Source: Comamonas odontotermitis (GTDB taxonomy: Bacteria; Pseudomonadota; Gammaproteobacteria; Burkholderiales; Burkholderiaceae_C). Taken from it: a stretch of 64,000 nt of DNA. Every line of letters starts with the position of its first letter. Within the stretch, counting starts at the first letter, position 1. Of the stretch, positions 27,932 to 35,398 are shown one piece after another. The notes beneath the pieces were generated by a model. That model saw only the letters and a list, made by a program, of their open reading frames with translations. It was not told the origin of the DNA and ran no database searches. Made by a program: the position numbers and the translations under genes. The stretch spans positions 1 through 64,000 of the forward strand of contig NZ_JACHKZ010000022.1 of the NCBI RefSeq assembly GCF_014207855.1, read 5' to 3'.

Positions 27932-29965
27932 ATGTCCTCTCCCGCTGCACGTTCCTCTGTCACCTCCTTGCAGGAGCCCGCTGCCAAGCCAGACTCGGCC
28001 GCGCCGCATTCGGCCGCTCCGCGTTGGCGCGCACGCAGCCTGCGTACCTATCTGATCGTGATGATGCTTGCAGCGGCTTTGCCGGTATTGATTGCCAGCA
28101 TCTATACCGTGCAGCACGTGGCCCGCTCATACCGCGACAACAGCTTGCGGCGCATGCTCGATACCACCAAGAATCTGGGTCATATCATCGAAAGCGATCT
28201 GGCCGGCCGCGCGGCCATGCTGGAGGCTTATGCGGCCAATGCGGAATCGGAGAACGCCGAGGCTCTGGCCAAGTGGCTGGTTCTCACCGGCATGGACTCG
28301 GACAGCATGCTCGTCGTCACCGCGCCCGGCAGTGACTCGCCACTCCTGGTGTCGGCCCATTCGCATATCAAAGGGTACGTGCCGCCCGGTCTGGTGCAGC
28401 AGGCCTTGAGCGGAAAAGCACCTGTTTTTTCACAACTGTTCTTTCACGACGACAAGCCGCGCATCGCCATTGCCGTGCGCATGAAAAAAACCGGTGGCAA
28501 GGTGCTGATGCTGACCACCACGCCCCAGCACCTGGTGAGCGCAGCGCAAGACACGAGTGATCAGGGTGCACTGATTGCGGTGACCGACGGCAATGGCCGC
28601 ATGCTTGCGCGCTCAGTGCAGCCCGAGCGCTACATCGGCTCCCCCGTACCGGATTGGCAAAAACTCAAAGAGGTAGGTGCCACCAGCGGAACCTTCGAGG
28701 CCGAGCGTGCCGACAAGGGCAAGGTCGTATTCGCCTTCCATGAAATCAAGGGAACGCCCGGCTGGGTCATCGTTGCTGGCGAGTCTCTGGAAGCCTTCAA
28801 TGCCCGCTGGCAAAAACCCATGCTCAATATTGCCCTCGTGGGCACGGTGGCGCTCATCGTGGCGATGCTGCTGAGCGCCTGGGTATCGCGCCAGTTGCTC
28901 AGGCCCATCCGCCAGTTGACGGATGCATCCCGTACGGGTTCGGCCTACGACACGCCCGGAGCCGATGAGCACCAGGTACTGATGGTCAAGGAGTACGAAA
29001 CCCTGCGCCGCAGCCTTGCCAATGCACGCGCGCAACTTCAATCCGCGCTGGGCCGCCAGCGCCAGATCGCCCACGCGCTGTCTGTGAGCGAACAGCGCAG
29101 CCGCACCCTGGCACATGCAGGCGCCGCCGTTCTGTGGACGCTCGATGCACAGGGCCGCGCCACATCCATGGTCGGCTGGCAGGTGCTTGCAGGCATGCCC
29201 GACAGCACGGCCCTGGGCTTTGGCTGGCTGCGCCGCATTCACCCTGCAGATGTGGCAGACCTGCGCCGCCAGGCCGCCGATCTGCTTCCCAACAGCGAAC
29301 ATGCGCTGGATGTGGAGTTCCGGCTGCGCACCCATGACGGCCAATGGCGATGGATGCGCGCACGCGGCGCGGCCATTCTGGGTGCGGAGCAGCATGTACA
29401 CGAATGGCTGGGCGTGCTCGAAGATGTAGACGACCGCAAGCGCGCCCAGGCAGCTGTTGCCTACCTTGCCCACCACGACCCGCTCACAGGCCTGCCCAAT
29501 CGCAGCCTGCTGCAAAACCATATCAGCAGCGTCGGCAGCACCTGTGCATCCGGCGCCCTGCTCTACCTGGATCTGGACCGGTTCAAGCAGGTCAACGACA
29601 CCCTGGGCCACGCCGCGGGCGACACGCTGCTGTGCTCCGTCGCCGAGCGCCTGCGTGGCCTGCTGCGCGACACCGATCTCGTGGTGCGACTGGGCGGCGA
29701 TGAGTTCTGCATCGTACAGAAAGCCTCGTCTCCACAGGCAGCAGCCAGCCTCGCGCAGCGGGTGATCGATGTTCTGAGTGCGGATTACTTCATCGAGGGC
29801 CAACGGGTCAACATTGGCGCCTCGGTCGGCATCACCATGCACCTGGGCCAGACGCAGGCGCTCGATCCGGACCGCCTGCTGCGCGAAGCCGACATCGCCC
29901 TCTACGAAGCCAAGAAACAAGGCCGTGGGCGTTACGTGTTCTACACACAGGATCTGTCGGCATGA
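27932..29965 (+). CDS. Membrane-bound diguanylate cyclase with periplasmic sensor, PAS and GGDEF domains
   Basis: A 677-residue sensor. Membrane helix 1 is at ~39-60 and helix 2 at ~298-320. The ~235 residues between form a periplasmic Cache-like sensor domain. A HAMP-like linker follows (SRQLLRPIRQLTDASRTG). A PAS-3 type domain is at ~395-505 (RIHPADVADLRRQ, VEFRLRTHDGQWRWMRARGA). The GGDEF domain is at ~515-670 with LAHHDPLTGLPNR and an intact GGDEF at 588-592. RDTD five residues before it is the inhibitory I-site. It should synthesise c-di-GMP in response to an extracytoplasmic signal and show product inhibition. No EAL domain is present. Confidence 0.92.
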   Translation: MSSPAARSSVTSLQEPAAKPDSAAPHSAAPRWRARSLRTYLIVMMLAAALPVLIASIYTVQHVARSYRDNSLRRMLDTTKNLGHIIESDLAGRAAMLEAYAANAESENAEALAKWLVLTGMDSDSMLVVTAPGSDSPLLVSAHSHIKGYVPPGLVQQALSGKAPVFSQLFFHDDKPRIAIAVRMKKTGGKVLMLTTTPQHLVSAAQDTSDQGALIAVTDGNGRMLARSVQPERYIGSPVPDWQKLKEVGATSGTFEAERADKGKVVFAFHEIKGTPGWVIVAGESLEAFNARWQKPMLNIALVGTVALIVAMLLSAWVSRQLLRPIRQLTDASRTGSAYDTPGADEHQVLMVKEYETLRRSLANARAQLQSALGRQRQIAHALSVSEQRSRTLAHAGAAVLWTLDAQGRATSMVGWQVLAGMPDSTALGFGWLRRIHPADVADLRRQAADLLPNSEHALDVEFRLRTHDGQWRWMRARGAAILGAEQHVHEWLGVLEDVDDRKRAQAAVAYLAHHDPLTGLPNRSLLQNHISSVGSTCASGALLYLDLDRFKQVNDTLGHAAGDTLLCSVAERLRGLLRDTDLVVRLGGDEFCIVQKASSPQAAASLAQRVIDVLSADYFIEGQRVNIGASVGITMHLGQTQALDPDRLLREADIALYEAKKQGRGRYVFYTQDLSA

Positions 29966-30122
29966 GGCCACTACAAACACCACCCGGCAACTGCGCCACC
30001 GGGCCGGAGAGCCGCCGCAATCGAGATGGCGTACACTTGTCTTTCGTTCATGGCTTTGATCCGGCTTTCATGTGGCCCCTTCGGAGCGGAACTTTTTTGC
30101 GGCAAGCCGCTCCACAGTAATC

Positions 30123-30563
30123 ATGCGCTCCTGCCTGTCCATCCTGCTCGTTCTCACGCTGGTCCTGCGCGGCCTGCTGGGCGACGCCATGGCCATGGGC
30201 ATCGTTACACCCGTCGCCCAGACGGGCGGTGCGCATACCACCCACAACAGCGTACCGGTTGGGCTGCATGAAAGTCACCAGGCCAACAGCGCTGCCCCTA
30301 GCGACGCCTCGCCTGCTGACCTGCAAGTGCACCCGGCGGCCACTGCCCATTGCAGCGACGCCGAGCCCGCGCACTGCAGTGACAGCGCTGCACACGGGCC
30401 CAACTGCTCGGCCTGCGGCATCTGTCATTCCGCGGTAGGCCTGCCTGCGATTGCTGTGCTGGCCCCAGTGCCTTCTGCGCCTCAACGACTGGCAGAAGCG
30501 GCCACGCGCTTTGCCAGCACCTTGCCCGCCTCCATCATCAAACCTCCCATTTCTGTCATCTGA
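30123..30563 (+). CDS. Small exported CxxC protein heading the copper cluster (DUF2946/CruR-like, candidate regulatory uORF)
   Basis: A 146-residue protein from ATG 30123. It has a hydrophobic N-terminus (SILLVLTLVLRGLLGDAMAM), a His/Ala-rich middle with several Cys, and a cysteine knot NCSACGICHS that contains two overlapping CxxC motifs. The C-terminus is IIKPPISVI, with a basic residue and PP close to the stop. This matches the design of DUF2946 proteins. One of these, CruR of Bordetella pertussis, is a translated leader whose CxxC senses copper and whose C-terminal RAPP motif stalls ribosomes. The gene is followed after 112 bases by copper genes. Assignment to DUF2946 is by eye; a simple periplasmic copper-binding role is the alternative. 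Confidence 0.6.
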   Translation: MRSCLSILLVLTLVLRGLLGDAMAMGIVTPVAQTGGAHTTHNSVPVGLHESHQANSAAPSDASPADLQVHPAATAHCSDAEPAHCSDSAAHGPNCSACGICHSAVGLPAIAVLAPVPSAPQRLAEAATRFASTLPASIIKPPISVI

Positions 30564-30619
30564 CACCCTAGGTGCGTCCGCAATCGGATAGTAGCCACTG
30601 TGCCTGCTGTCTGTGCCAG

Positions 30620-30637
30620 GAGCCAAAGCCTTGGCTC
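30620..30637 (+). promoter_or_regulatory. Hairpin between the CxxC leader gene and the copper genes
   Basis: GAGCCAA-AGCC-TTGGCTC, perfect 7-bp stem, without a T-run. It lies midway between the stop of the CxxC gene and the next start, where a control point for downstream expression would be expected. Confidence 0.45.
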
Positions 30638-30675
30638 TGCGGTCGTGAACATGGTTTCAACGACAGGAATTTCTC

Positions 30676-31071
30676 ATGCGCCACGCGCGTCCCCCATTCG
30701 GCACCCGAAGGTGCCTGGCCGTCGGCATTGCCGCTGCGGCCTGGGCCATGGCCTCTTACAGCCTTGCCCAACCCACCCAGCCCGCAGCCAACCCGGCTGA
30801 ATCTGCACCTGCTCTGGGTGACCCCGCCTCGCCCCAAGCGCCAACGGCACCCCTGCGTCACCAGGCCATGGCGGCAAGCGGCGCCATCGTGGCCCAGCCG
30901 GGCGATTGGAAAGAAGCCAACGCTGCTGTAGCCGACTTCCCGCGCGGCCATGCCGATGTCATGCTCTGGGAAAAAGACCATGCAGCGATGGATGACCGGG
31001 AAACTGGCGAGACACACGTCTGCCCGCACCACCAACAGCATCATCGCCAGCACCAGGGAGGCCGGCCATGA
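30676..31071 (+). CDS. Small secreted protein with His-rich C-terminus (copper cluster)
   Basis: A 131-residue protein of no recognised family. The first ~31 residues are a secretion signal (VGIAAAAWAMASYSLAQ), then a Pro/Ala-rich low-complexity segment to ~60. A short conserved-looking stretch follows (ADFPRGHADVMLWEKDHA), and the tail ETHVCPHHQQHHRQHQ holds six His and one Cys, a likely Cu-binding tail. The stop overlaps the start of the TolC-type gene (ATGA), so the two are translationally coupled. Role inferred from context: periplasmic copper binding or delivery to the efflux/oxidase components. Confidence 0.75.
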   Translation: MRHARPPFGTRRCLAVGIAAAAWAMASYSLAQPTQPAANPAESAPALGDPASPQAPTAPLRHQAMAASGAIVAQPGDWKEANAAVADFPRGHADVMLWEKDHAAMDDRETGETHVCPHHQQHHRQHQGGRP

Positions 31072-32501
31072 AGCGCACCATCCTCCGCCTCTCCCCGCTG
31101 CTGGCCGTCCTGGTGCTCGCGGGCTGTGCAAGCGTGTCGCCCGATGGCCTGCGCAGCAATGTTGCCCAGCGCACCGAAGGCCGTCTGCCCCAGGGGGCGC
31201 AGCTCCCCTCCATCGACCCCAAGGCCCAGCAGGAGGCCCAAACGCAGATCGCCCATTGGCTTGAGGCACCCATCGACGCCGATACCGCTGTGCGTATTGC
31301 CCTGCTGAACAATCCCGGCCTGCAAGGCCAGCTTGCGCAGCTGGGTATTGCAGACGCACAGCGCGTACAGGCACTCACGCTGCCCAACCCCAGCTTTACC
31401 TTTGGCCGCTTTCGCAACAGCCAGGAGCGCGAGATCGAGCGCCAATTCAGCTTTGGCCTGGTACAGCTGATCACCCTGCCGTGGCGCAGCCGCTGGCAGG
31501 GCTGGCAGATGGAGCAGGCCACGCTGACCGCCGCGCAACAGGTGCTGCTGCTGGCTGCCGATACCCGCCGCAGCTGGCTGCGCGCTGTCGCCGCCGAGCA
31601 GGCTCTGACCGCCAGCGAGCGCATGCACGAAGCCGCCGCCCTGGGTGGCGAGTTGGCTGCACGCATGGCGCAGGTAGGCAACTTCAGCAAGATGGACCAG
31701 GCGCGCGAGTTGGCCCTGCAGCAGCTGGCCGCCGCGCAGCTTGCGCGAGCCCGTCTGAATGCACAGCTCGAACGCGAGCAACTGGGGCGCCGCATGGGCC
31801 TGTGGGGCCAGCAATTGGCTTTCCAATTGCCCGCACAATTGCCCGCGCTCCCCAAAAGCGCTGGGGATCTGCGCAGCGGCGAAGATGCCGAGGCCACCGC
31901 GCTGCGCCAGCGGCTCGACCTGGTCGCACTGCGCCGCGACCTCGATGTGAGCGCAGGCCGCGAGGATTGGGCTGCGATTGGCTCCATCTTTGGCGACATT
32001 GGTGCCACCTACAGCAACAACACCAGTACCGAGCGCGACAGCGGACACAGCGACAAGACGCGGGGCTGGGAATTCGATGTGCCGCTGCCGCTGTTCGACT
32101 GGGGCTCTGCCGCACGCGGAATGGCGAAAAACGAAGTGCTGCGCAGCGCGGCGCAGTTGCGCGACAATGCGATCCGTGCCCGCAGCGAGGCGCGCAGTCA
32201 GTGGCTGGCCTACCGCACAGCCTACGACCTGGCCCAGCAGCAGCAGGCAGAGGTGCTGCCACTTGCGCGGCTGGTGCAGGAAGAAACCGTCTACCGCTAC
32301 AACGGCATGTTCGTAAGCGTGTGGCAACTCCTGGCCCAGGCACGCGCCACCACGCAGGCCGTGGTGACGGCTACAGAAGCCCAACGCGACTTCTGGCTGG
32401 CCGAGACCGATCTACAACTGGCGCTCACCGGCACATCGCCTGGTACGGCGCCCGCCCTCAACACCGCAGCGCCCGCTGCCAGCACTGAACAAGGCCACTG
32501 A
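31068..32501 (+). CDS. TolC-family outer-membrane lipoprotein (copper cluster)
   Basis: A 477-residue protein with lipobox LVLAGC (Cys20). The outer-membrane efflux protein repeats are recognisable: VRIALLNNPGLQGQLAQLGI and a second half with EARSQWLAYRTAYDLAQQQQ and a YNGMFVSVWQLLAQ segment. Such proteins form the outer-membrane duct of CusCBA-type or other tripartite exporters. Here no membrane-fusion protein or RND pump is adjacent. The multicopper oxidase gene starts 1 base after the stop, as in copper clusters where an orphan TolC accompanies a secreted oxidase. Copper association is inferred from neighbours. Confidence 0.85.
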   Translation: MKRTILRLSPLLAVLVLAGCASVSPDGLRSNVAQRTEGRLPQGAQLPSIDPKAQQEAQTQIAHWLEAPIDADTAVRIALLNNPGLQGQLAQLGIADAQRVQALTLPNPSFTFGRFRNSQEREIERQFSFGLVQLITLPWRSRWQGWQMEQATLTAAQQVLLLAADTRRSWLRAVAAEQALTASERMHEAAALGGELAARMAQVGNFSKMDQARELALQQLAAAQLARARLNAQLEREQLGRRMGLWGQQLAFQLPAQLPALPKSAGDLRSGEDAEATALRQRLDLVALRRDLDVSAGREDWAAIGSIFGDIGATYSNNTSTERDSGHSDKTRGWEFDVPLPLFDWGSAARGMAKNEVLRSAAQLRDNAIRARSEARSQWLAYRTAYDLAQQQQAEVLPLARLVQEETVYRYNGMFVSVWQLLAQARATTQAVVTATEAQRDFWLAETDLQLALTGTSPGTAPALNTAAPAASTEQGH

Positions 32502-32502
32502 T

Positions 32503-33900
32503 ATGCAACGCCGCCAATTTTTCACCGGCGCGGCCACAGCAGTGGCCGCCGCCACCGCTTCCGCAGCCGTCAGCAGGGTCGCCATGGCGGCCCTGCCCGA
32601 GCCCGTCACTCAACCGAGCGCCGACACCGCAGCGCCGCTGATGCCACCCAACGGCAGGCCTTACCACCCGGTCGTCACCTTGAATGGCTGGACCACGCCG
32701 TGGCGCATGAACGCCGGTGTCAAGGAATTCCATCTGGTGGCCGAGCCTGTGGTGCGCGAGGTGGCACCGGGCTTTTTCGTCAACATGTGGGGCTACAACG
32801 GGCAGTCGCCCGGGCCAACCATCGAGGTGGTCGAGGGCGACAGGGTGCGTATCTTCGTCACCAACCGCCTGCCCGAGAGCACCACCATCCACTGGCATGG
32901 CCAGCGCCTGCCCAATGGCATGGATGGCGTGGGCGGGCTCAACCAACCCCACATCCCGCCCGGTAAAACCTTTGTCTATGAATTTGAGGCACGCCGCCCC
33001 GGCACCTTCATGTACCACCCGCACTCCGATGAAATGGTGCAGATGGCCATGGGCATGATGGGCTTGTGGATCACCCACCCCAAGACAAGGCACCCCTTGA
33101 TCGCCGAGGTGCAGCGCGACTATGCGTTCCTGCTCAGTGCCTACGCGGTCGAGCCCGGTGCGATGACGCCCCGGGTAGGCGAGATGACGGATTTCAACAT
33201 CTGGACTTTCAACAGCCGCGCCTTTCCCGCCATCACGCCAATGGTGGCAAGGCAAGGCGACCGCGTGCGCATCCGTGTCGGCAATCTGACGATGACCAAC
33301 CACCCCATCCACCTCCACGGCCACGAGTTCGAGGTGACCGGCACCGATGGCGGCCCCGTGCCGCGATCGGCACGCTGGCCCGAGGTGACGACCGATGTGG
33401 CCGTGGGCCAGATGCGGCAGGTGGAGCTGATTGCGGACGAGCCCGGCGACTGGGCTTTTCACTGCCACAAAAGCCACCACACCATGGGCGCCATGGGGCA
33501 CGAGGTGCCGACCATGATCGGTGTCGACCACCGGGGCCTCGTCGGCAGGATCCAGAAAATCGTGCCCGACTACATGCTGATGGGCGAACGTGGCATGGGC
33601 GACATGGGCGCCATGCAGATGCCCCTGCCCGACAACACCTTTCCCATGATGACCGGCAAGGGCCCATTCGGGAACATTGAGATGGGCGGCATGTTCACCA
33701 CCTTCAAGGTGCGCAGCAACCTTGCCGCTGGTGACTACAAAGACCCAGGCTGGTATGCCCAACCCAGAGGAACCACGGCCTATGAATGGCAGGGCCCGCC
33801 ACCTGACGCGCAGGCTCCGCGCCAGACCATGCCAGGCACGGCTCCTGGAGCCCCTCGCGTGCACAAGCCAGCCGATGCGTCGGGCCACGCCAACCACTGA
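32503..33900 (+). CDS. Tat-exported two-domain multicopper oxidase
   Basis: A 465-residue protein. The N-terminus MQRRQFFTGAATAVAAATAS is a Tat-type signal. All four copper-ligand motifs are present: HWHG at 130-133, HPH at 172-174, HPIHLHGH at 267-274 and HCHKSHHTM at 320-328 with M331 as likely axial ligand. Only ~95 residues separate the second and third motifs, so the middle cupredoxin domain of CueO/CopA-type three-domain enzymes is missing; two cupredoxin domains are seen. The C-terminal ~120 residues are Met-rich (GERGMGDMGAMQMPL). Likely oxidises Cu(I) to less toxic Cu(II) in the periplasm, coupled to O2 reduction. Confidence 0.9.
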   Translation: MQRRQFFTGAATAVAAATASAAVSRVAMAALPEPVTQPSADTAAPLMPPNGRPYHPVVTLNGWTTPWRMNAGVKEFHLVAEPVVREVAPGFFVNMWGYNGQSPGPTIEVVEGDRVRIFVTNRLPESTTIHWHGQRLPNGMDGVGGLNQPHIPPGKTFVYEFEARRPGTFMYHPHSDEMVQMAMGMMGLWITHPKTRHPLIAEVQRDYAFLLSAYAVEPGAMTPRVGEMTDFNIWTFNSRAFPAITPMVARQGDRVRIRVGNLTMTNHPIHLHGHEFEVTGTDGGPVPRSARWPEVTTDVAVGQMRQVELIADEPGDWAFHCHKSHHTMGAMGHEVPTMIGVDHRGLVGRIQKIVPDYMLMGERGMGDMGAMQMPLPDNTFPMMTGKGPFGNIEMGGMFTTFKVRSNLAAGDYKDPGWYAQPRGTTAYEWQGPPPDAQAPRQTMPGTAPGAPRVHKPADASGHANH

Positions 33901-33916
33901 ACACAGGACTCACCCC

Positions 33917-34399
33917 ATGAAAACCATCAAATTCATCGCTGTTTGCGCTCTTCTTTCAAGCGCCAGCACCGTATTTGCGCATGGCAATGAAAGCCACGCT
34001 TCCGTCCCAGCCACCAAGGAGCAAAAGGAATGGGGCATTGGCGGAGATGCCAAGGACGCCAAACGCACCATCACCTTGAACATGACGGACGATATGCGTT
34101 TTTCACCCTCGCACTTCAGCGTCAAAAAAGGCGAAACCGTGCGCCTGCGCGTGGTCAACCGCGGCCAAGTGATGCACGAAGTGGTGCTGGGCACCAAGGC
34201 ATCGCTCGACCAACATGCGCAACTGATGCTCAAGTTCCCCGGCATGGAGCATGCCGAGCCCTACATGGCCCATGTCGCCCCTCAGAAAAGCGAGGACCTG
34301 GTGTGGAACTTCAACCGCACGGGCAGCTTTGATTTCGCCTGCCTGATTGCGGGCCACTACCAGGCAGGCATGACGGGCACTTTCACCGTCACCGATTGA
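33917..34399 (+). CDS. Periplasmic cupredoxin
   Basis: A 160-residue protein from ATG 33917, with signal peptide ending VFAHG (about residue 21). A single cupredoxin domain follows: DDMRFSPSHFSVKKGETVRL, then QVMHEVVLG providing His, and FACLIAGHYQAGM providing the Cys-(x4)-His-(x4)-Met of a type 1 copper centre. It could carry electrons from or copper to the multicopper oxidase encoded 16 bases upstream. A His/Met-rich N-terminal stretch after the signal is another possible metal site. Confidence 0.88.
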   Translation: MKTIKFIAVCALLSSASTVFAHGNESHASVPATKEQKEWGIGGDAKDAKRTITLNMTDDMRFSPSHFSVKKGETVRLRVVNRGQVMHEVVLGTKASLDQHAQLMLKFPGMEHAEPYMAHVAPQKSEDLVWNFNRTGSFDFACLIAGHYQAGMTGTFTVTD

Positions 34400-34435
34400 A
34401 ACGCGCACACGTTGAACACCTACCAAGGACCTATC

Positions 34436-34942
34436 ATGAAACAGACCCTCACCCGCCGCCACGCATTGCACCTGCTGGCCACCGCCACTGCGGTTACCGC
34501 AGGCCTGACTTCCGGCTTTCCGGCCCTTGCAGCCAGCCCGGCCAAGACGCCGATGGATGTCTGGAAAGACCCGAACTGCGGCTGCTGCAAAGACTGGATT
34601 GCGCTGATGGAAAAAGCAGGCTTTGCCGTCACCGTGCATGAAACCGGCAACAGCGCCATGCGCGCCAAGCTGGGCCTGCCTGCACGCCTGGGCTCTTGTC
34701 ATACCGCCTTGGTGGACGGCTATGCCGTCGAAGGCCATGTTCCCGCAGCCGATGTGCGCAAGCTCCTGCAGCAAAAACCCAAGGCGCTGGGCATTGCGGT
34801 GCCCGGCATGCCCGTCGGCAGCCCAGGCATGGATGGCCCCGAATACGGCGGCCGCAAAGACCCGTTCGATGTTCTGCTGGTCACCAAGAACCTGATGAGC
34901 AGCGATGTCTCAACCACGGTCTTCACCAGCTACCGCGGCTAA
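34436..34942 (+). CDS. DUF411 metal-binding protein
   Basis: A 168-residue exported protein. The start at ATG 34436 gives a signal peptide with twin-arginine-like TRRHALHLLATATAV, cleaved near SFPALAAS-type residues ~35. The DUF411 core begins MDVWKDPNCGCCKDWIALME, where Cys-x-Cys-Cys resembles a thioredoxin-fold metal site, and continues with LGSCHTALVDGYAVEGHVPA. DUF411 proteins are commonly found in copper and silver resistance loci and are proposed periplasmic copper binders. Here it sits between a cupredoxin and a CusF-like gene. Confidence 0.88.
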   Translation: MKQTLTRRHALHLLATATAVTAGLTSGFPALAASPAKTPMDVWKDPNCGCCKDWIALMEKAGFAVTVHETGNSAMRAKLGLPARLGSCHTALVDGYAVEGHVPAADVRKLLQQKPKALGIAVPGMPVGSPGMDGPEYGGRKDPFDVLLVTKNLMSSDVSTTVFTSYRG

Positions 34943-34970
34943 GCCCTGTTTCACAGATTTGGAGAATTTC

Positions 34971-35342
34971 ATGAAAAACATCACCACCACCACCATCGCA
35001 GCTTTGGCACTGGGCGCCGCCCTGCTGGCTCCAGCGTTTGCCCAGGAGCACCCGGGCCACAGCAACCCAGGCAGCTCTGCCGACAAAGCGCCTGCAGCGG
35101 CGGCTCCCAGTGCCAACGCTGTGATGACAGCTGGCGAGATCACCCGTGTCGATGCACGCGGAGGCAAGCTGACCATTCGCCATGAAGACATCAAGAACCT
35201 GGAAATGCCAGCCATGACCATGGTTTTTGCCTTGAAGGACGGGGCACAGGCCGCTCAGTTCAATGCGGGCGACAAAGTGCGCTTTCATGTGCAGGATGAT
35301 GGCGGTACCTTGACCATTACCCGTATCGAGCGCGCCAAGTAA
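34971..35342 (+). CDS. CusF-like periplasmic copper chaperone
   Basis: A 123-residue protein with signal peptide ending APAFAQ (~residue 24) and a His/Gly-containing linker. The CusF-type OB fold follows, with H71 and the M-x-x-M-x-M segment MPAMTM at 79-84. Aligned to E. coli CusF (H36, W44, M47, M49), the metal-capping Trp is Met79 here; the other three ligands are kept. CusF delivers Cu(I)/Ag(I) to the Cus efflux pump. No such pump is in this window, so it may serve the oxidase or a distant pump. Last gene of the copper cluster. Confidence 0.88.
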   Translation: MKNITTTTIAALALGAALLAPAFAQEHPGHSNPGSSADKAPAAAAPSANAVMTAGEITRVDARGGKLTIRHEDIKNLEMPAMTMVFALKDGAQAAQFNAGDKVRFHVQDDGGTLTITRIERAK

Positions 35343-35398
35343 CTCTTGCTGCGCAACATGGCCCATGCATGCGCTGCCAGCACCTACACTGTGCAGCC

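Noticed and set aside
30048-30626. 192-residue minus-strand ORF opposite the CxxC leader gene
   Set aside because: No family and shadow composition; the + strand has a signal peptide, Cys motifs and cluster context.
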